Numbered from the stretch's first letter, positions 17,635-26,907 are shown. The stretch is DNA of 64,000 nt from Poriferisodalis sp965226645 (GCA_965226645.1 CBDDDL010000001.1:186001-250000), one strand, 5' to 3'. Translations and numbers: made by a program. Notes: generated from the sequence alone by a model not told the origin.

Positions 17635-18386
17635 GCTTCGCCCCTCAACAGCTTCAACGAGTCTGGTGTGAGTACCCGCGAGAACGACTCTTTGATCACC
17701 GCATGAAGCGAGTCCAACTCGCCAAGGGTCGCATCCGCGCTCGCATGTTCTTCGAATCGGCGCCATCCAGTCCACTCCACCGCCAGGACGCTGTCCTCAG
17801 GTGCCTCGTATTGACCATGCAAAGGGTGGCCCTCGGAAATCGCTGATTCATATGTGGGTGCCCACTCGACGTTGACGTGCTTGTCGTCGTCGAGGTGGAG
17901 GACGAGGCCGCCGTAGTGCCCTTCGACACGGTCGAGCACCACGTCTTCGGCAACGACCGGCAGACGGACGTATTTCTGCCATTCGAAGAGCCCTGTTGAA
18001 GCCGGGGGACGAATCTCATCCAGGAAACGGACGGAGACGTGGTCGATTCCCCGTCCCACCTCGACGTACTCAAGAAGTTCCGCCACGACATCGCGAAACC
18101 GCTCCCAGCGCTCGTACCGAACGGTCGTGATGTGCAGGCCATCTTGCAGCACGGTCACCGTGTCGGCCGCGTGCACGGCCGAGAACAGTTCGCCCTCCGC
18201 CTTCTCGTCATCGGAAGACGAGAGCACAACGTTGTAGCCGGCACCAAGAATTGGGCGCAGGATTGCGTCGTGGTCGGAAGTGCTGAGCTTGGCGTCGAAG
18301 CTCACGTAGGCACTGACCAGCCTGACGAACGGGAACGGATAGATCTCACGCTCAGGGTCAAGAACCAACGATGCTCCCACTGCCAC
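17631..18386 (-). CDS. TIGR04255-like family protein
   Basis: A 251-aa protein from GTG 18386. The pattern matches the sporadically distributed TIGR04255 family: an N-terminal strand-rich region, 'TVLQDGLHITTVRYERWERF', then 'HVSVRFLDEIRPP', corresponding to the family's 'RIGLRYINRI' signature, and a C-terminal 'LDSLHAVIKESFSRVLTP' helix. Family function is unknown, though members often sit in accessory or defence-type loci. It heads a three-gene unit with the HTH and HicA-like genes. Base composition of the unit is lower in GC than its surroundings, compatible with transfer. Confidence 0.65.
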   Translation of the reverse strand: MAVGASLVLDPEREIYPFPFVRLVSAYVSFDAKLSTSDHDAILRPILGAGYNVVLSSSDDEKAEGELFSAVHAADTVTVLQDGLHITTVRYERWERFRDVVAELLEYVEVGRGIDHVSVRFLDEIRPPASTGLFEWQKYVRLPVVAEDVVLDRVEGHYGGLVLHLDDDKHVNVEWAPTYESAISEGHPLHGQYEAPEDSVLAVEWTGWRRFEEHASADATLGELDSLHAVIKESFSRVLTPDSLKLLRGEA

Positions 18387-18509
18387 AGCCGACGGCCGGA
18401 CCCGACGACAACCAAAATGTTAACCAGATTTGCACCCCTAGACGGTACGCCCTCCCAACCCGACGAACGAACTTTTTTTCGGCGCTCGATGGCGATCTAG
18501 GGTGACGGC

Positions 18510-19508
18510 ATGAACGGTCAGCTGCTTGCGGGTACCACCAGAGGTGTCTTCGTCATCGACGATACGGGGGCCACACAGACGCTCGAAGCTCGCCATGTCC
18601 GCGACCTCGTCGACCTCGACGGTCGCGTTCTCGCGGGATCGGCTACGGGCCTGTACACGAGCGAGGACGGGGGTCACACCTGGTCTGGGCCTCAGCTCGA
18701 GGGCCGCGAGGTGTGGCAGATCCGCGCCGCGCCCGGTGGGCGGCTCTACGCCAGCACAGAGCCGGCCGCCCTGTTCCGCAGCGATGACCAGGGAGCGACA
18801 TGGGCTGAGATTTCTTCGTTCGCCAACCTTCCCGAGGCCGCTCGGTGGTGTGTGCCCGTCGAGCCTCCCCAACCGGGACGCGCCCGTGCCCTGGTAATCG
18901 ATGAGAACGATCCGGACCGCATCTGGGTGGGCGTCGAGGTCGGCGGAGTAGCCCGCACCACCGACGGCGGTCAGAGCTGGACGGTCGACCTACCCGGCGG
19001 CAATCCCGATATCCACATGATGTTTGCCCACCCTGCCGAGCCCGGTGTGCTGTTCATCAGCACCGGCTATGGCCGCTTCGACGGCGTCGCCGAAGAGCTC
19101 GAAGGCAACGCCGGCGTGTTCCGGTCCGATGACTACGGCCAGACATGGGAATACGCCTGGAAGGGCGTCACGCCGCGCTACTCGCGACCGCTGTGCGTTG
19201 ACCGTCGCGACCCCTACAGCGTTACCGTCGCCAGCGCCCCCACCGCGTTCTCGCATTACAAGGACGACGGCGGAGCCCATGCAGCCCTGTACCGGTCTGA
19301 CGACCACGGCCAGTCGTGGCGGTCACTCTGCGACACGGCCCATTCGCCATCGCCCGCCAACTTCCATGGCCTGATCGCCGACCCCGACAACGTGGGCGGC
19401 GTCCTGGTCGGCACCGACACCGGCGAGGTGTGGCAGGTGTCCGACGATGCCGAGTGGACCGAGCTCGGGTCCGGCCTCCCCCTCGTCTGGTCGCTGGCGG
19501 TGGTCTGA
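18510..19508 (+). CDS. Asp-box (BNR) beta-propeller protein
   Basis: A 332-aa protein with five Asp-box repeats: 'TSEDGGHTW', 'RSDDQGATW', 'TTDGGQSW', 'RSDDYGQTW' and 'RSDDHGQSW'. These mark a sialidase/sortilin-type propeller. No signal peptide is visible and no catalytic residues of sialidases are apparent, so it is probably a cytosolic binding or scaffold propeller. It is divergent from the TIGR04255-like gene, with 123 bp containing a T-rich stretch between them. The TPR gene follows 48 bp downstream. Confidence 0.75.
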   Translation: MNGQLLAGTTRGVFVIDDTGATQTLEARHVRDLVDLDGRVLAGSATGLYTSEDGGHTWSGPQLEGREVWQIRAAPGGRLYASTEPAALFRSDDQGATWAEISSFANLPEAARWCVPVEPPQPGRARALVIDENDPDRIWVGVEVGGVARTTDGGQSWTVDLPGGNPDIHMMFAHPAEPGVLFISTGYGRFDGVAEELEGNAGVFRSDDYGQTWEYAWKGVTPRYSRPLCVDRRDPYSVTVASAPTAFSHYKDDGGAHAALYRSDDHGQSWRSLCDTAHSPSPANFHGLIADPDNVGGVLVGTDTGEVWQVSDDAEWTELGSGLPLVWSLAVV

Positions 19509-19556
19509 CAGGGCTCCTGGGAGCCGAGTAGATCCGGGGCGCTGGAGGCCGAACGC

Positions 19557-20852
19557 ATGAAGGACCGCTACGACCTCGATCTCAGCACTTCATCAGCGGC
19601 GGCCCGTGACGCGTATGTCGACGGCATCGATCGAATGCTCGCCGCCGAGGCCGGGGTCGAGGCCTCTCTCGCTGAAGCGCTTGAGGCCGACCCGGACTTC
19701 GCCCTTGCCCATGCCGCCATGGCCCGCCAGCACCAGCTCTACGTGCGGCCCGCCGAAGCTCAGGCCTCAGCGGAGGCTGCCGTTCGGCTGAGCCATGCGG
19801 CGACTGAAAGGGAACAGCAGCACGTCGAGATTGTCCGCCTGCTCGTGGCCGGCATGGTCCCCCAAGCGCTCGACCTCATCCGCCAGCACGTCCACGAATA
19901 TCCCCGCGATGCGTTCGCCTTGTCGCCTGCATGCGGCGTGTTCGGTGCCATCGGCTTCAGCGGTCGCATCGGCAGGGAAGCCGAGCTGCTCACATTCCTC
20001 GAACCGCTCGCCACCCATTACGGCGACGACTGGTGGTTCGCGACCGTGCATGCGTTCGCGCTCATCGAGACCGGCCAGTGGGACCGCGGTCGAGAGCTGG
20101 CAGAGCGCTCGCTGCGGCAACGGCCGACCAATCCCCATGGCGCCCACACGCTGATACACGCGCTCTTCGAGGCCGGCGACGATAACGATGCTGTCGATTT
20201 TCTCGACGGCTGGCTTCCCGCCTCCGACCGGTCGAGCGTGCTGCATTGCCACATCTGGTGGCACTACGCGCTGGCGCTGTTGGCAGTCGAGCGCTTCGAC
20301 GCAGCGTGGCAGGCCTTTCGCCACAACTGCCTGCCCGGCGCGACAACCAGCCCGCCGATCACCGTGTTCTCCGATTCCTCGTCGTTCCTGTGGCGCTCGG
20401 AGCTGGCCGGCAACCCGCGCGATCGAGACACCTGGGAGAGGGTGCGCGAGTTCTACGAGAAACACTTTGCCCAGCCCATCGTGTTCGTCGACGCACACGT
20501 CGGCCTCGTCTACGCAGCACTGGGCGACAACGAGCAGTTGCAGGCCAGCATCTCGGTGCTGCAGGAGCTCGGTGAGACCAGCCGCCTGCCCGCGGAGACC
20601 ACCGGGGCAACGCTGGCCCGGGCCTATGCCGCCTTCGGCGACGAGCAGTGGTCGACGGTCATCGATGTCCTCGAGCCGCTGATCGGTCAGGTCGTCCGCA
20701 TCGGGGGCAGCCGGGCCCAACGCGACCTCATGACCAACACGCTGCTCGCCGCATACGTCAGGAGCGGGCGCATCGACGAGGCACGAGTCTTCTGTGAGCG
20801 CGTGATCGACCGCCGCCCTACACGCCCGGTCGCCGGCCTGAAGTGGAGCTGA
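19557..20852 (+). CDS. Tetratricopeptide repeat protein (TTC38-like)
   Basis: A 431-aa helical protein with TPR-like pairs through most of its length, such as 'LAEALEADPDFALAHAAMARQHQ' and 'ALIETGQWDRGRELAERSL'. Its layout, with 'NPHGAHTLIHALFEAGD' and 'HCHIWWHYALALL', is that of the TTC38 family, whose biochemical role is unknown. It probably forms an operon with the propeller gene. Its last codons and TGA lie inside the convergent tRNA-Ala gene (9 bp overlap). Confidence 0.75.
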   Translation: MKDRYDLDLSTSSAAARDAYVDGIDRMLAAEAGVEASLAEALEADPDFALAHAAMARQHQLYVRPAEAQASAEAAVRLSHAATEREQQHVEIVRLLVAGMVPQALDLIRQHVHEYPRDAFALSPACGVFGAIGFSGRIGREAELLTFLEPLATHYGDDWWFATVHAFALIETGQWDRGRELAERSLRQRPTNPHGAHTLIHALFEAGDDNDAVDFLDGWLPASDRSSVLHCHIWWHYALALLAVERFDAAWQAFRHNCLPGATTSPPITVFSDSSSFLWRSELAGNPRDRDTWERVREFYEKHFAQPIVFVDAHVGLVYAALGDNEQLQASISVLQELGETSRLPAETTGATLARAYAAFGDEQWSTVIDVLEPLIGQVVRIGGSRAQRDLMTNTLLAAYVRSGRIDEARVFCERVIDRRPTRPVAGLKWS

Positions 20853-20917
20853 CGGGACTCGAACCCGTGACCCCCTGCTTGCAAAGCAGGTGCTCTTGCC
20901 ATCTGAGCTACAGCCCC
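20844..20917 (-). tRNA. tRNA-Ala (TGC)
   Basis: A 74-nt cloverleaf on the minus strand starting GGGGCTGTAGCTCAG, with anticodon TGC in a seven-base loop, a T-arm GGGTTCGAGTCCC and acceptor strand CAGCTCC with discriminator A. One G-U pair is in the acceptor. CCA is not encoded. Confidence 0.96.
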
Positions 20918-21013
20918 GAATGATCGAGGGCGTCTGAGGGTAGCGGGCCTTCATTGGGGTGAAATCTGTGGAACCCGGCGCGCTCTGCCGCCGCAGGGCA
21001 GGCTTGAGGGTTG

Positions 21014-22219
21014 GTGCCCGACATCTCGAATCTGACGCCCTCCGAAGAATCTGCGGACTCGACGGCCCCGTGGTCGATAGCGGCGGCGGCGTTCGCCGCC
21101 AATTTCGTGACGTTCGGGATCCTCTTCTCGTTCGGTGTGTTCCTCACGCCCATCGCCGACGACTTCGGCACCGCCACCGGACCCGTGGCCGCGCTGTTCT
21201 CGGTCGCCATCAGCTCGTACTACCTCGGGGGTGCCATCGGGGGCCGAATCGGCGATCGGTTCGGCGCGCGCCCGCTGGTGGCCGTGGCCGCGCTGGCTAT
21301 GTCGGGCGGCTTGCTGGGAACCGCTTGGTCAGATGCCCTGTGGCAGACGTTCGTGGCGTTCGGAGTGCTCGTCGGGCTCGCTACCGGGTTCTGCTATCCC
21401 TCGATGATCGGCCTGATCGGCCGAAGCTTCAGCGAGCAGCGCCGACCAGCCGCTATGGGATTCCTGCTTGCCGGTGTCGGCGCCGGCACGTTGGTAATGC
21501 CGTGGCTGGGGCACCAGCTGATCTCGGCGATCGGGTGGCGGCAGACGTATGCGGTGCTGGCTGCCGTGGCCTTCGTCGCGATCGGCTGGGCTGCCACACG
21601 GGGCGACCGAGTGCGCACTCGCAGCGTCTCGCTGATGCGCATTGCAGCGCTTGCTCGATCGCGTCGCTTCCGGCTGTTCTTCGCTGCTGTCGTTGCCATC
21701 GGACCGGGGTTCTACGCGCCGGTTGCCTTCTACAACGACTACGCGGTCGACGCCGGGGTGGCGCCCGGGCTGGCCGCCGGACTGATCGGGATCTCCGGGG
21801 CCACAAGCGTTATCGCCCGCCTGGCATATGGCGCCCTGGGCACCCGCATCGATGCACTGTGGCTATGTCGGGCGGCGTTTGGCTGCCTGACTGCTGCGTT
21901 GGCGATCTGGTGGGTTTCCGGCGGTAGTGCGGCGGTGCTCATCATCAGTGCTGTCACCCACGGCGTGGGCTGGGCGGTGTGGGTGTCTGCCACGCCGTCG
22001 GTGCTGGCGCAGTGGTACGGCGTGGAAAACCTCGGCGGCATCATCGGCATCTACTACACGGGCCTGGGGGTAGGCGGGCTCGTCGGCCCAGCGGTATGCG
22101 GATTCATCATCGACGCCGCTGGCTTCGGACCCGCCATCGCGCTCGTCACCGTGACCAGTCTGGTTGCACTGGGTCTGCTGGCACTGCCGATGCGCGAGAA
22201 GACCACACAGCCCGACTGA
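21014..22219 (+). CDS. MFS transporter (monocarboxylate-type)
   Basis: About 401 aa from GTG 21014 (TTG 21011 directly precedes it; GAGGG is just upstream). Twelve hydrophobic helices are visible in two halves. The first loop has the MFS motif 'GGRIGDRFGARP'. 'SFGVFLTPIADDFGTATG' and 'CYPSMIGLIGRSFSEQRRPAAMG' are typical of the monocarboxylate/oxalate-type MFS branch. It is a secondary transporter in the cytoplasmic membrane. It is followed at 24 bp by an LLM oxidoreductase, so it may import that enzyme's substrate; this is inference from spacing alone. Confidence 0.85.
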   Translation: MPDISNLTPSEESADSTAPWSIAAAAFAANFVTFGILFSFGVFLTPIADDFGTATGPVAALFSVAISSYYLGGAIGGRIGDRFGARPLVAVAALAMSGGLLGTAWSDALWQTFVAFGVLVGLATGFCYPSMIGLIGRSFSEQRRPAAMGFLLAGVGAGTLVMPWLGHQLISAIGWRQTYAVLAAVAFVAIGWAATRGDRVRTRSVSLMRIAALARSRRFRLFFAAVVAIGPGFYAPVAFYNDYAVDAGVAPGLAAGLIGISGATSVIARLAYGALGTRIDALWLCRAAFGCLTAALAIWWVSGGSAAVLIISAVTHGVGWAVWVSATPSVLAQWYGVENLGGIIGIYYTGLGVGGLVGPAVCGFIIDAAGFGPAIALVTVTSLVALGLLALPMREKTTQPD

Positions 22220-22243
22220 GACCAGTCTGCTAGGAAACCCCGC

Positions 22244-23146
22244 ATGAACATGCCTGCCATTTCCCTGGCCGCAGTGCGCGGTCGCCGTGAGCGCACCCTC
22301 GAGATCGCCGCCGAGATCGAACAGCGCGGCTTCAGCGGGATTTTCTGCCCTTCGATGGGCGACCCCGTGGCACTGTGCCAGTCGATCGCCCACGCCACGA
22401 ACGAAATTGTCTTCGGGACATCGGTGCAGCCGATCTACTTCCGCAACCCGGTCGACATGGCCTCGACCGCTGCGTTCATCCACGAGATCTCCGGCGGGCG
22501 GTTCCGGCTGGGCATCGGCGTGACACACGGGCCGGTGCACGATCGGCTGGGCATCACGCCGGGCAAGCCGTTGGCGGACACACGGGATTACATCGCAGCG
22601 ATGGAGGCTGCTTCGGCGCAGCACGGCGAGTTGCCGCCCATCGTGCTGGCCACGCTGCGCCAACGCATGGCCGAGCTGTCAGCGGAGATCAGTTCGGGGG
22701 CGGTGTGGGCAAATGCCAGTTGCAACGACTTCGCGAGCTCGGTGGCGCACCTCGGCGACGCCGGCCAGCGGGACGACTTCTTCGTCGGCAACATGATCCC
22801 CACCGTCATTGACGACGATCGAGAGGCCGGAGCAGCCCGAAACCGCAAGACGCTGTCCGGCTACGTGGCACTGCCGAACTACCGGAACTACTGGAAACAG
22901 GCCGGCTGGGTCGATGAGATGGAGGCGGTAGAGGCCGCGACTGCGGTGGGCGACAGCGAAGCCCTGAATCGGGCGATGACCGACGACTGGCTCTCGAACG
23001 CGACGCTGTACGGCTCGGCGAGCGAAGTGCGCGATGGAGTCGAGGCGTGGTTCGACGCTGGGTGCAAGACCCCGATCCTCGTGCCGTCGAGCACGAGCGG
23101 CGGCCAGCTCAAAGCGCTCGAAGAGATGTTCGACGCGTTTGCCTGA
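22244..23146 (+). CDS. LLM-class flavin/F420-dependent oxidoreductase
   Basis: A 300-aa luciferase-like barrel. It has 'GFSGIFCPSMGDP' at the first strands, 'GTSVQPIYFRNP', 'GGRFRLGIGVTHGP' (family signature), and a C-terminal 'CKTPILVPSS'. It is distinct from the other two LLM genes of the window. The closely spaced upstream MFS gene suggests one transcript. Substrate unknown. Confidence 0.82.
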   Translation: MNMPAISLAAVRGRRERTLEIAAEIEQRGFSGIFCPSMGDPVALCQSIAHATNEIVFGTSVQPIYFRNPVDMASTAAFIHEISGGRFRLGIGVTHGPVHDRLGITPGKPLADTRDYIAAMEAASAQHGELPPIVLATLRQRMAELSAEISSGAVWANASCNDFASSVAHLGDAGQRDDFFVGNMIPTVIDDDREAGAARNRKTLSGYVALPNYRNYWKQAGWVDEMEAVEAATAVGDSEALNRAMTDDWLSNATLYGSASEVRDGVEAWFDAGCKTPILVPSSTSGGQLKALEEMFDAFA

Positions 23147-23295
23147 GCCCCGGTGCGCGGTGGCGATGCCTGCCAGTCTCGACTGCCCAAACTTTGCGCA
23201 GAAATGCCACCACACACGGCAAATCTGCACAAAGAGGACGTGGCCATCGTTTCTCGAACCGTGACCTATCCGCTCGACCTCTTACGCTGCGGGGC

Positions 23296-24192
23296 ATGCA
23301 CATTGAGCTGTTCGGATTCGACACAGGCCCTGCGCGTTTTGAGACCAGCATCCGCGACGCTGCGGAACAGGGCTTCAGGCGCTATTGGACCCCGCAGATC
23401 TTCGGTCATGACGCGCTGACCACTATCGCTGTGGCCGGTCGTGATGTGCCGGGCATCCGCATGGGGACGGCCGTGGTGCCCACCTACCCGCGCCATCCGA
23501 TGATGCTGGCCCAGCAGGCGCTCACCACCCAGGCCGTCATCGGCGGGCGGCTGGACCTGGGCATCGGCCCGTCGCACAAGCCCGTGGTGGAGGGCATGTG
23601 GGGCTACTCGTTTGACCGGCCTATTGCGCACATGCGCGACTACCTGACGATCCTGACCAAGCTGCTGACGGACCGGCGCGTCTCCCACGGCGGCGATGCC
23701 GTGGTGGGGCGTGGGGAGATCACTCCCCCGGCTGCGGACGCGCCGCCCGTGTTCGTCGCTGCGCTCGGCAGCCAGATGCTGCGCCTGACCGGCCGCGTGG
23801 CCGACGGCACGTTCACCTGGATGACGGGGCCAGCGACGTTGCGGGACCACACCGCGCCGACCATCAACGAAGCCGCCGCCGAGGCTGGCCGCGCCGCGCC
23901 GCAGGTCGTGGCCGGTTTCCCGGTGTGTGTTACTGACGACGTCGACACTGCCCGGGCGCGGGCCGCCAAGGACTTGGTGGTGTACGGCACCCTGCCGAGC
24001 TACCGGGCAATGCTCGATCGGGAGGGTCTCAGCGGACCCGAGGACATCGCCATCATCGGCAGCGCCACTGAGGTCGCCGACCGCATCAGCGCCATGGCCG
24101 ACTGCGGCGTGACCTCATTCGCCGGCTCGGCCTTCGGCACCCTCGTCGAGCAAGCCGACACCCGCGAAACCCTCATCGGCCTGCTCAGCTAA
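23296..24192 (+). CDS. LLM-class F420-dependent oxidoreductase
   Basis: A 298-aa luciferase-like protein from ATG 23296; the frame is open far upstream but homology begins here with 'MHIELFGFDTGPARFE'. It shows 'RYWTPQIFGHDALT', 'GTAVVPTYPRHP' and 'GGRLDLGIGPSHKP', and resembles the MSMEG_4879-type subfamily. Its last 78 bp overlap the convergent 3' end of lgt. Confidence 0.83.
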   Translation: MHIELFGFDTGPARFETSIRDAAEQGFRRYWTPQIFGHDALTTIAVAGRDVPGIRMGTAVVPTYPRHPMMLAQQALTTQAVIGGRLDLGIGPSHKPVVEGMWGYSFDRPIAHMRDYLTILTKLLTDRRVSHGGDAVVGRGEITPPAADAPPVFVAALGSQMLRLTGRVADGTFTWMTGPATLRDHTAPTINEAAAEAGRAAPQVVAGFPVCVTDDVDTARARAAKDLVVYGTLPSYRAMLDREGLSGPEDIAIIGSATEVADRISAMADCGVTSFAGSAFGTLVEQADTRETLIGLLS

Positions 24193-25035
24193 CGCCGGCG
24201 CGGGGCGTAGGCCTACGAATAGTGCGGCTAGTGCTGCTAGGCCGACCACGATGCTGGTCCAGACGTTGATGCGCAGGCCGCCTAGCTCGGTGGCGTTGTC
24301 GATGCGGAGCAGTTCGATCCAGACACGCCCGGCGGTGTAGCCGAACACATATGCCGCGAACAGGTAGCCAGTTCGCAGGCGGGGCAGTGCTTTGGGAACG
24401 ACCCAGACGAGCGTCGCTGCCAACGCCAGGTTCCACAGGGCTTCGTAGGCGAACGTGGGATGAAACGTTTCCTCTAGGCCGTAACCGGCGACCCGATGTG
24501 CCTGGTCGATTTCGAGTGCCCACGGAAGGTCGGTGGGACGTCCGTAGAGCTCCTGGTTGAACCAGTTCCCGAGCCGGCCGATGGCCTGGGCCACAGCCAG
24601 CGCCGGCGCGAGTGCGTCGAGCATCGTCGCGGTGCTGTATCCGCCGCGGCGCATCATCCACACCGCAACAAGTACGCCGGCTGAGATGCCTCCCCAGATG
24701 CCCAGGCCGCCTTGCCAGATCTTGGGAATATCGCCGAGATTGTTGCTATAGCGATCGAAATCCGTGATGACGTGATAGAGCCGGGCGCCGATCAGTCCGG
24801 CCGGGACAGCCCAGACCGCGAGCGTCCCGACGAGATCGTTGGCCGCATTCACGCTGGCGGCGGCGGAACCAGGATCTTGGGAGCCAGCAATGGCACGGCG
24901 CCAGCGGCGGGTGGTGATCCATACCGCGACCAGCACGGCCACGCCGATAGCAACGCCATAGGCTCGAATGTTGAGCGGTCCGAGCGAGATGTAGCTGCGC
25001 GACGGGCTTGGTATGGACGCCAGCAATTGCTGCAT
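24115..25035 (-). CDS. lgt: Prolipoprotein diacylglyceryl transferase
   Basis: Membrane enzyme that transfers diacylglycerol to the lipobox cysteine of prelipoproteins. From ATG 25035 it is 306 aa; an ATG at 25089 would overlap the divergent gene's start codon, so the shorter form is preferred, and 'LASIPSPSRSY' is a normal Lgt N-terminus. The signature 'GRLGNWFNQELYGRPTD' carries the conserved Arg, Asn and Glu, and 'QGGLGIWGG' is the second conserved block. About seven hydrophobic helices. The last 25 residues, inside the overlap with the LLM gene, are not conserved Lgt sequence. Confidence 0.93.
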   Translation of the reverse strand: MQQLLASIPSPSRSYISLGPLNIRAYGVAIGVAVLVAVWITTRRWRRAIAGSQDPGSAAASVNAANDLVGTLAVWAVPAGLIGARLYHVITDFDRYSNNLGDIPKIWQGGLGIWGGISAGVLVAVWMMRRGGYSTATMLDALAPALAVAQAIGRLGNWFNQELYGRPTDLPWALEIDQAHRVAGYGLEETFHPTFAYEALWNLALAATLVWVVPKALPRLRTGYLFAAYVFGYTAGRVWIELLRIDNATELGGLRINVWTSIVVGLAALAALFVGLRPAPALAEQADEGFAGVGLLDEGAEGRAGE

Positions 25036-25087
25036 CGGTGCGGTGGCACCGACGGCACTGGCAAGCGAGAAGAGGGGAGCTGCGGCC

Positions 25088-25825
25088 ATGACGCAGCAAG
25101 GGTACGCAGAGTGTCTGGCAGCCGAGGGCGGGCGCTTGGTAGAGATCGCCAACGCGGCCGACCGCACTCCCGACGATTGGCGGCGTCAGATCCCAAAATG
25201 TCCTGGTTGGGATCTTGAAGGACTCATCGGGCACTGTGCCGGTGTGTGGACGTTTGTCGGTTCCAGCATCGCCGCAGGCGGGCCCGTCGACCGCGACAGC
25301 ATCACCCAGCCTGATGGCACGCTGTCGCAGTGGCACGCCGACGCGCTCGATCGCCTCATCGCTGAATTCGCGTCCCGCCAACCCAGCGATCCTCTCTGGA
25401 GCTTCAACCCTCGGGACCAGACTGTCGGCTTCTGGCTGCGACGCATGGCCAACGAGGCGATCATGCACCGTTGGGATGCCGAGGCTGCGTTTGACGGTAC
25501 GCCAGCGCCGATTGATCCCGGTGCAGCCGTTGACGGCATCGACGAGCTCTTCGACTTCTTTCTGCCGGTGCGGCAACCGACGGTGTTCGCCGGCAATGGC
25601 GAAACCATCCACCTGCATGCCACTGACGCCGACGGCGAATGGATCATTACCCGCACGCCCGACGGCATCGAGGTGGAGCGTGCGCACCGCAAGTCGGATG
25701 TGGCTGCCCGAGCACAGGCGCAGGACTTGCTGCTGTTCGTGTGGGGACGCATCGGTCCCGAACGGCTGGAAACCTTCGGCGCCGCTGAGCTGCTCACAGA
25801 GTGGCAACAACTCGTCCGCATCTAA
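25088..25825 (+). CDS. Maleylpyruvate isomerase-family, probably mycothiol-dependent enzyme
   Basis: A 245-aa DinB-like protein of the actinobacterial TIGR03083 type. The N-terminal four-helix part has 'PKCPGWDLEGLIGHCAGVW' and 'NEAIMHRWDAEAA', giving the histidine metal ligands; a C-terminal SCP2-like segment follows ('HLHATDADGEWIITR'). Family members are zinc enzymes using mycothiol as thiol cofactor. The start codon is divergent from lgt, with a 52-bp spacer to lgt's likely start. Confidence 0.75.
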   Translation: MTQQGYAECLAAEGGRLVEIANAADRTPDDWRRQIPKCPGWDLEGLIGHCAGVWTFVGSSIAAGGPVDRDSITQPDGTLSQWHADALDRLIAEFASRQPSDPLWSFNPRDQTVGFWLRRMANEAIMHRWDAEAAFDGTPAPIDPGAAVDGIDELFDFFLPVRQPTVFAGNGETIHLHATDADGEWIITRTPDGIEVERAHRKSDVAARAQAQDLLLFVWGRIGPERLETFGAAELLTEWQQLVRI

Positions 25826-25876
25826 ACGGCGCCTTGGCATCCGGGCGGCTGCTCTTAGCGTCTGCGCCGCTGAGGG

Positions 25877-26863
25877 TTACGGGCTCGCGCCTTCGTAGGC
25901 CGCGGCGCGAACACCGAGCTCGGCCAGTTCGGCCAGCCAGGGCAGCGGATCGTCGAGCATGCCGAGACCCCATGCGCCGCTCGGCAATTCGTCCGCGAGG
26001 GCCCATCCGGCCGCGGTGGCAGCCACGGCCGCCGCAGCTGCACTGGGGTGGTCGATAACGCCTAGGACGTCGGTGCAGTGACGCCCGTGCCGCAGGCCTC
26101 GCAGCTCGACGCGCACTCCACCGGGACCGCCGTCGGCGTGGGGCCGCCGCAGCATTGGCAGCATCGCTGTGAGGCGATCACGGCGAGTGCCTGCGACGCG
26201 GGCCGTGACTCGTTCGACGTCGCTGAATGCCGGCACAAGCAATAACGCATCGCACAGGGCAGCCCTGTAGCAGTCATGGGCGCCCAGCGGATCCGGGAAC
26301 CACACCAGCTCGCGTCCCGAACCTCCGCGGCGGCGGCGCCACTGTCCTTCACGCCAATCAATAGACGTCCCGGTGCGCGCGCGGTGCAATTGACGCTGGC
26401 AGGAAGGGCCGGCTGTGCCCATACGGGCGATGTGCACTTCAGTCACCACGTCAAATTGCGCCGCTCCGTGGCGAACGAGCAAGCAGCTGTAGCCCGGCGA
26501 GAAACCAGCGCCGATCACAATCGAGCGCCCCGCGGCCACAGCACGCCCGTCCAGAGCGAGCAGCTCCTCCACATCGGTTACGGAATCCGAGAGCGAAACG
26601 ACGTGAGCGCCACGCGCGAGCGCCTTCTCAGCCAGCGCAGCATGACCGCCGCTGGGCAGGCTCAGCACCACGACGTTCGCATCAGGCAGCTTGCCGGGCG
26701 CAACGACTTCGACATCGACGTCCAGCAATTGCGACCCGAAACCCCGTAGACGCGCGGGGTGCCGTGAACCGAGAACGAGGCGGTCGACTTCCGCGCGTGT
26801 CGCGAGATGGCGCGCCACACGCTGGCCGACGGCGCCCGCTCCGATTACGGCGACCGTGTTCAC
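25877..26863 (-). CDS. Saccharopine dehydrogenase-like NAD(P)-binding protein
   Basis: A 328-aa protein from GTG 26863. It begins with a Rossmann fold, 'VAVIGAGAVGQRVARHLAT', followed by 'VVVLSLPSGGHAALAEKAL' and 'VIGAGFSPGYSCLLVRH', the layout of saccharopine dehydrogenase-type proteins in actinobacteria. The catalytic part is not close enough to name a substrate. The start codon lies in a perfect 14-bp tandem duplication (26861-26888). Downstream it is convergent with the isomerase-family gene. Confidence 0.68.
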   Translation of the reverse strand: MNTVAVIGAGAVGQRVARHLATRAEVDRLVLGSRHPARLRGFGSQLLDVDVEVVAPGKLPDANVVVLSLPSGGHAALAEKALARGAHVVSLSDSVTDVEELLALDGRAVAAGRSIVIGAGFSPGYSCLLVRHGAAQFDVVTEVHIARMGTAGPSCQRQLHRARTGTSIDWREGQWRRRRGGSGRELVWFPDPLGAHDCYRAALCDALLLVPAFSDVERVTARVAGTRRDRLTAMLPMLRRPHADGGPGGVRVELRGLRHGRHCTDVLGVIDHPSAAAAAVAATAAGWALADELPSGAWGLGMLDDPLPWLAELAELGVRAAAYEGASP

Positions 26864-26907
26864 TCGGTAGGGCTCACTCGGTAGGGCTCATTGGGTCAAC
26901 TGGGCAG

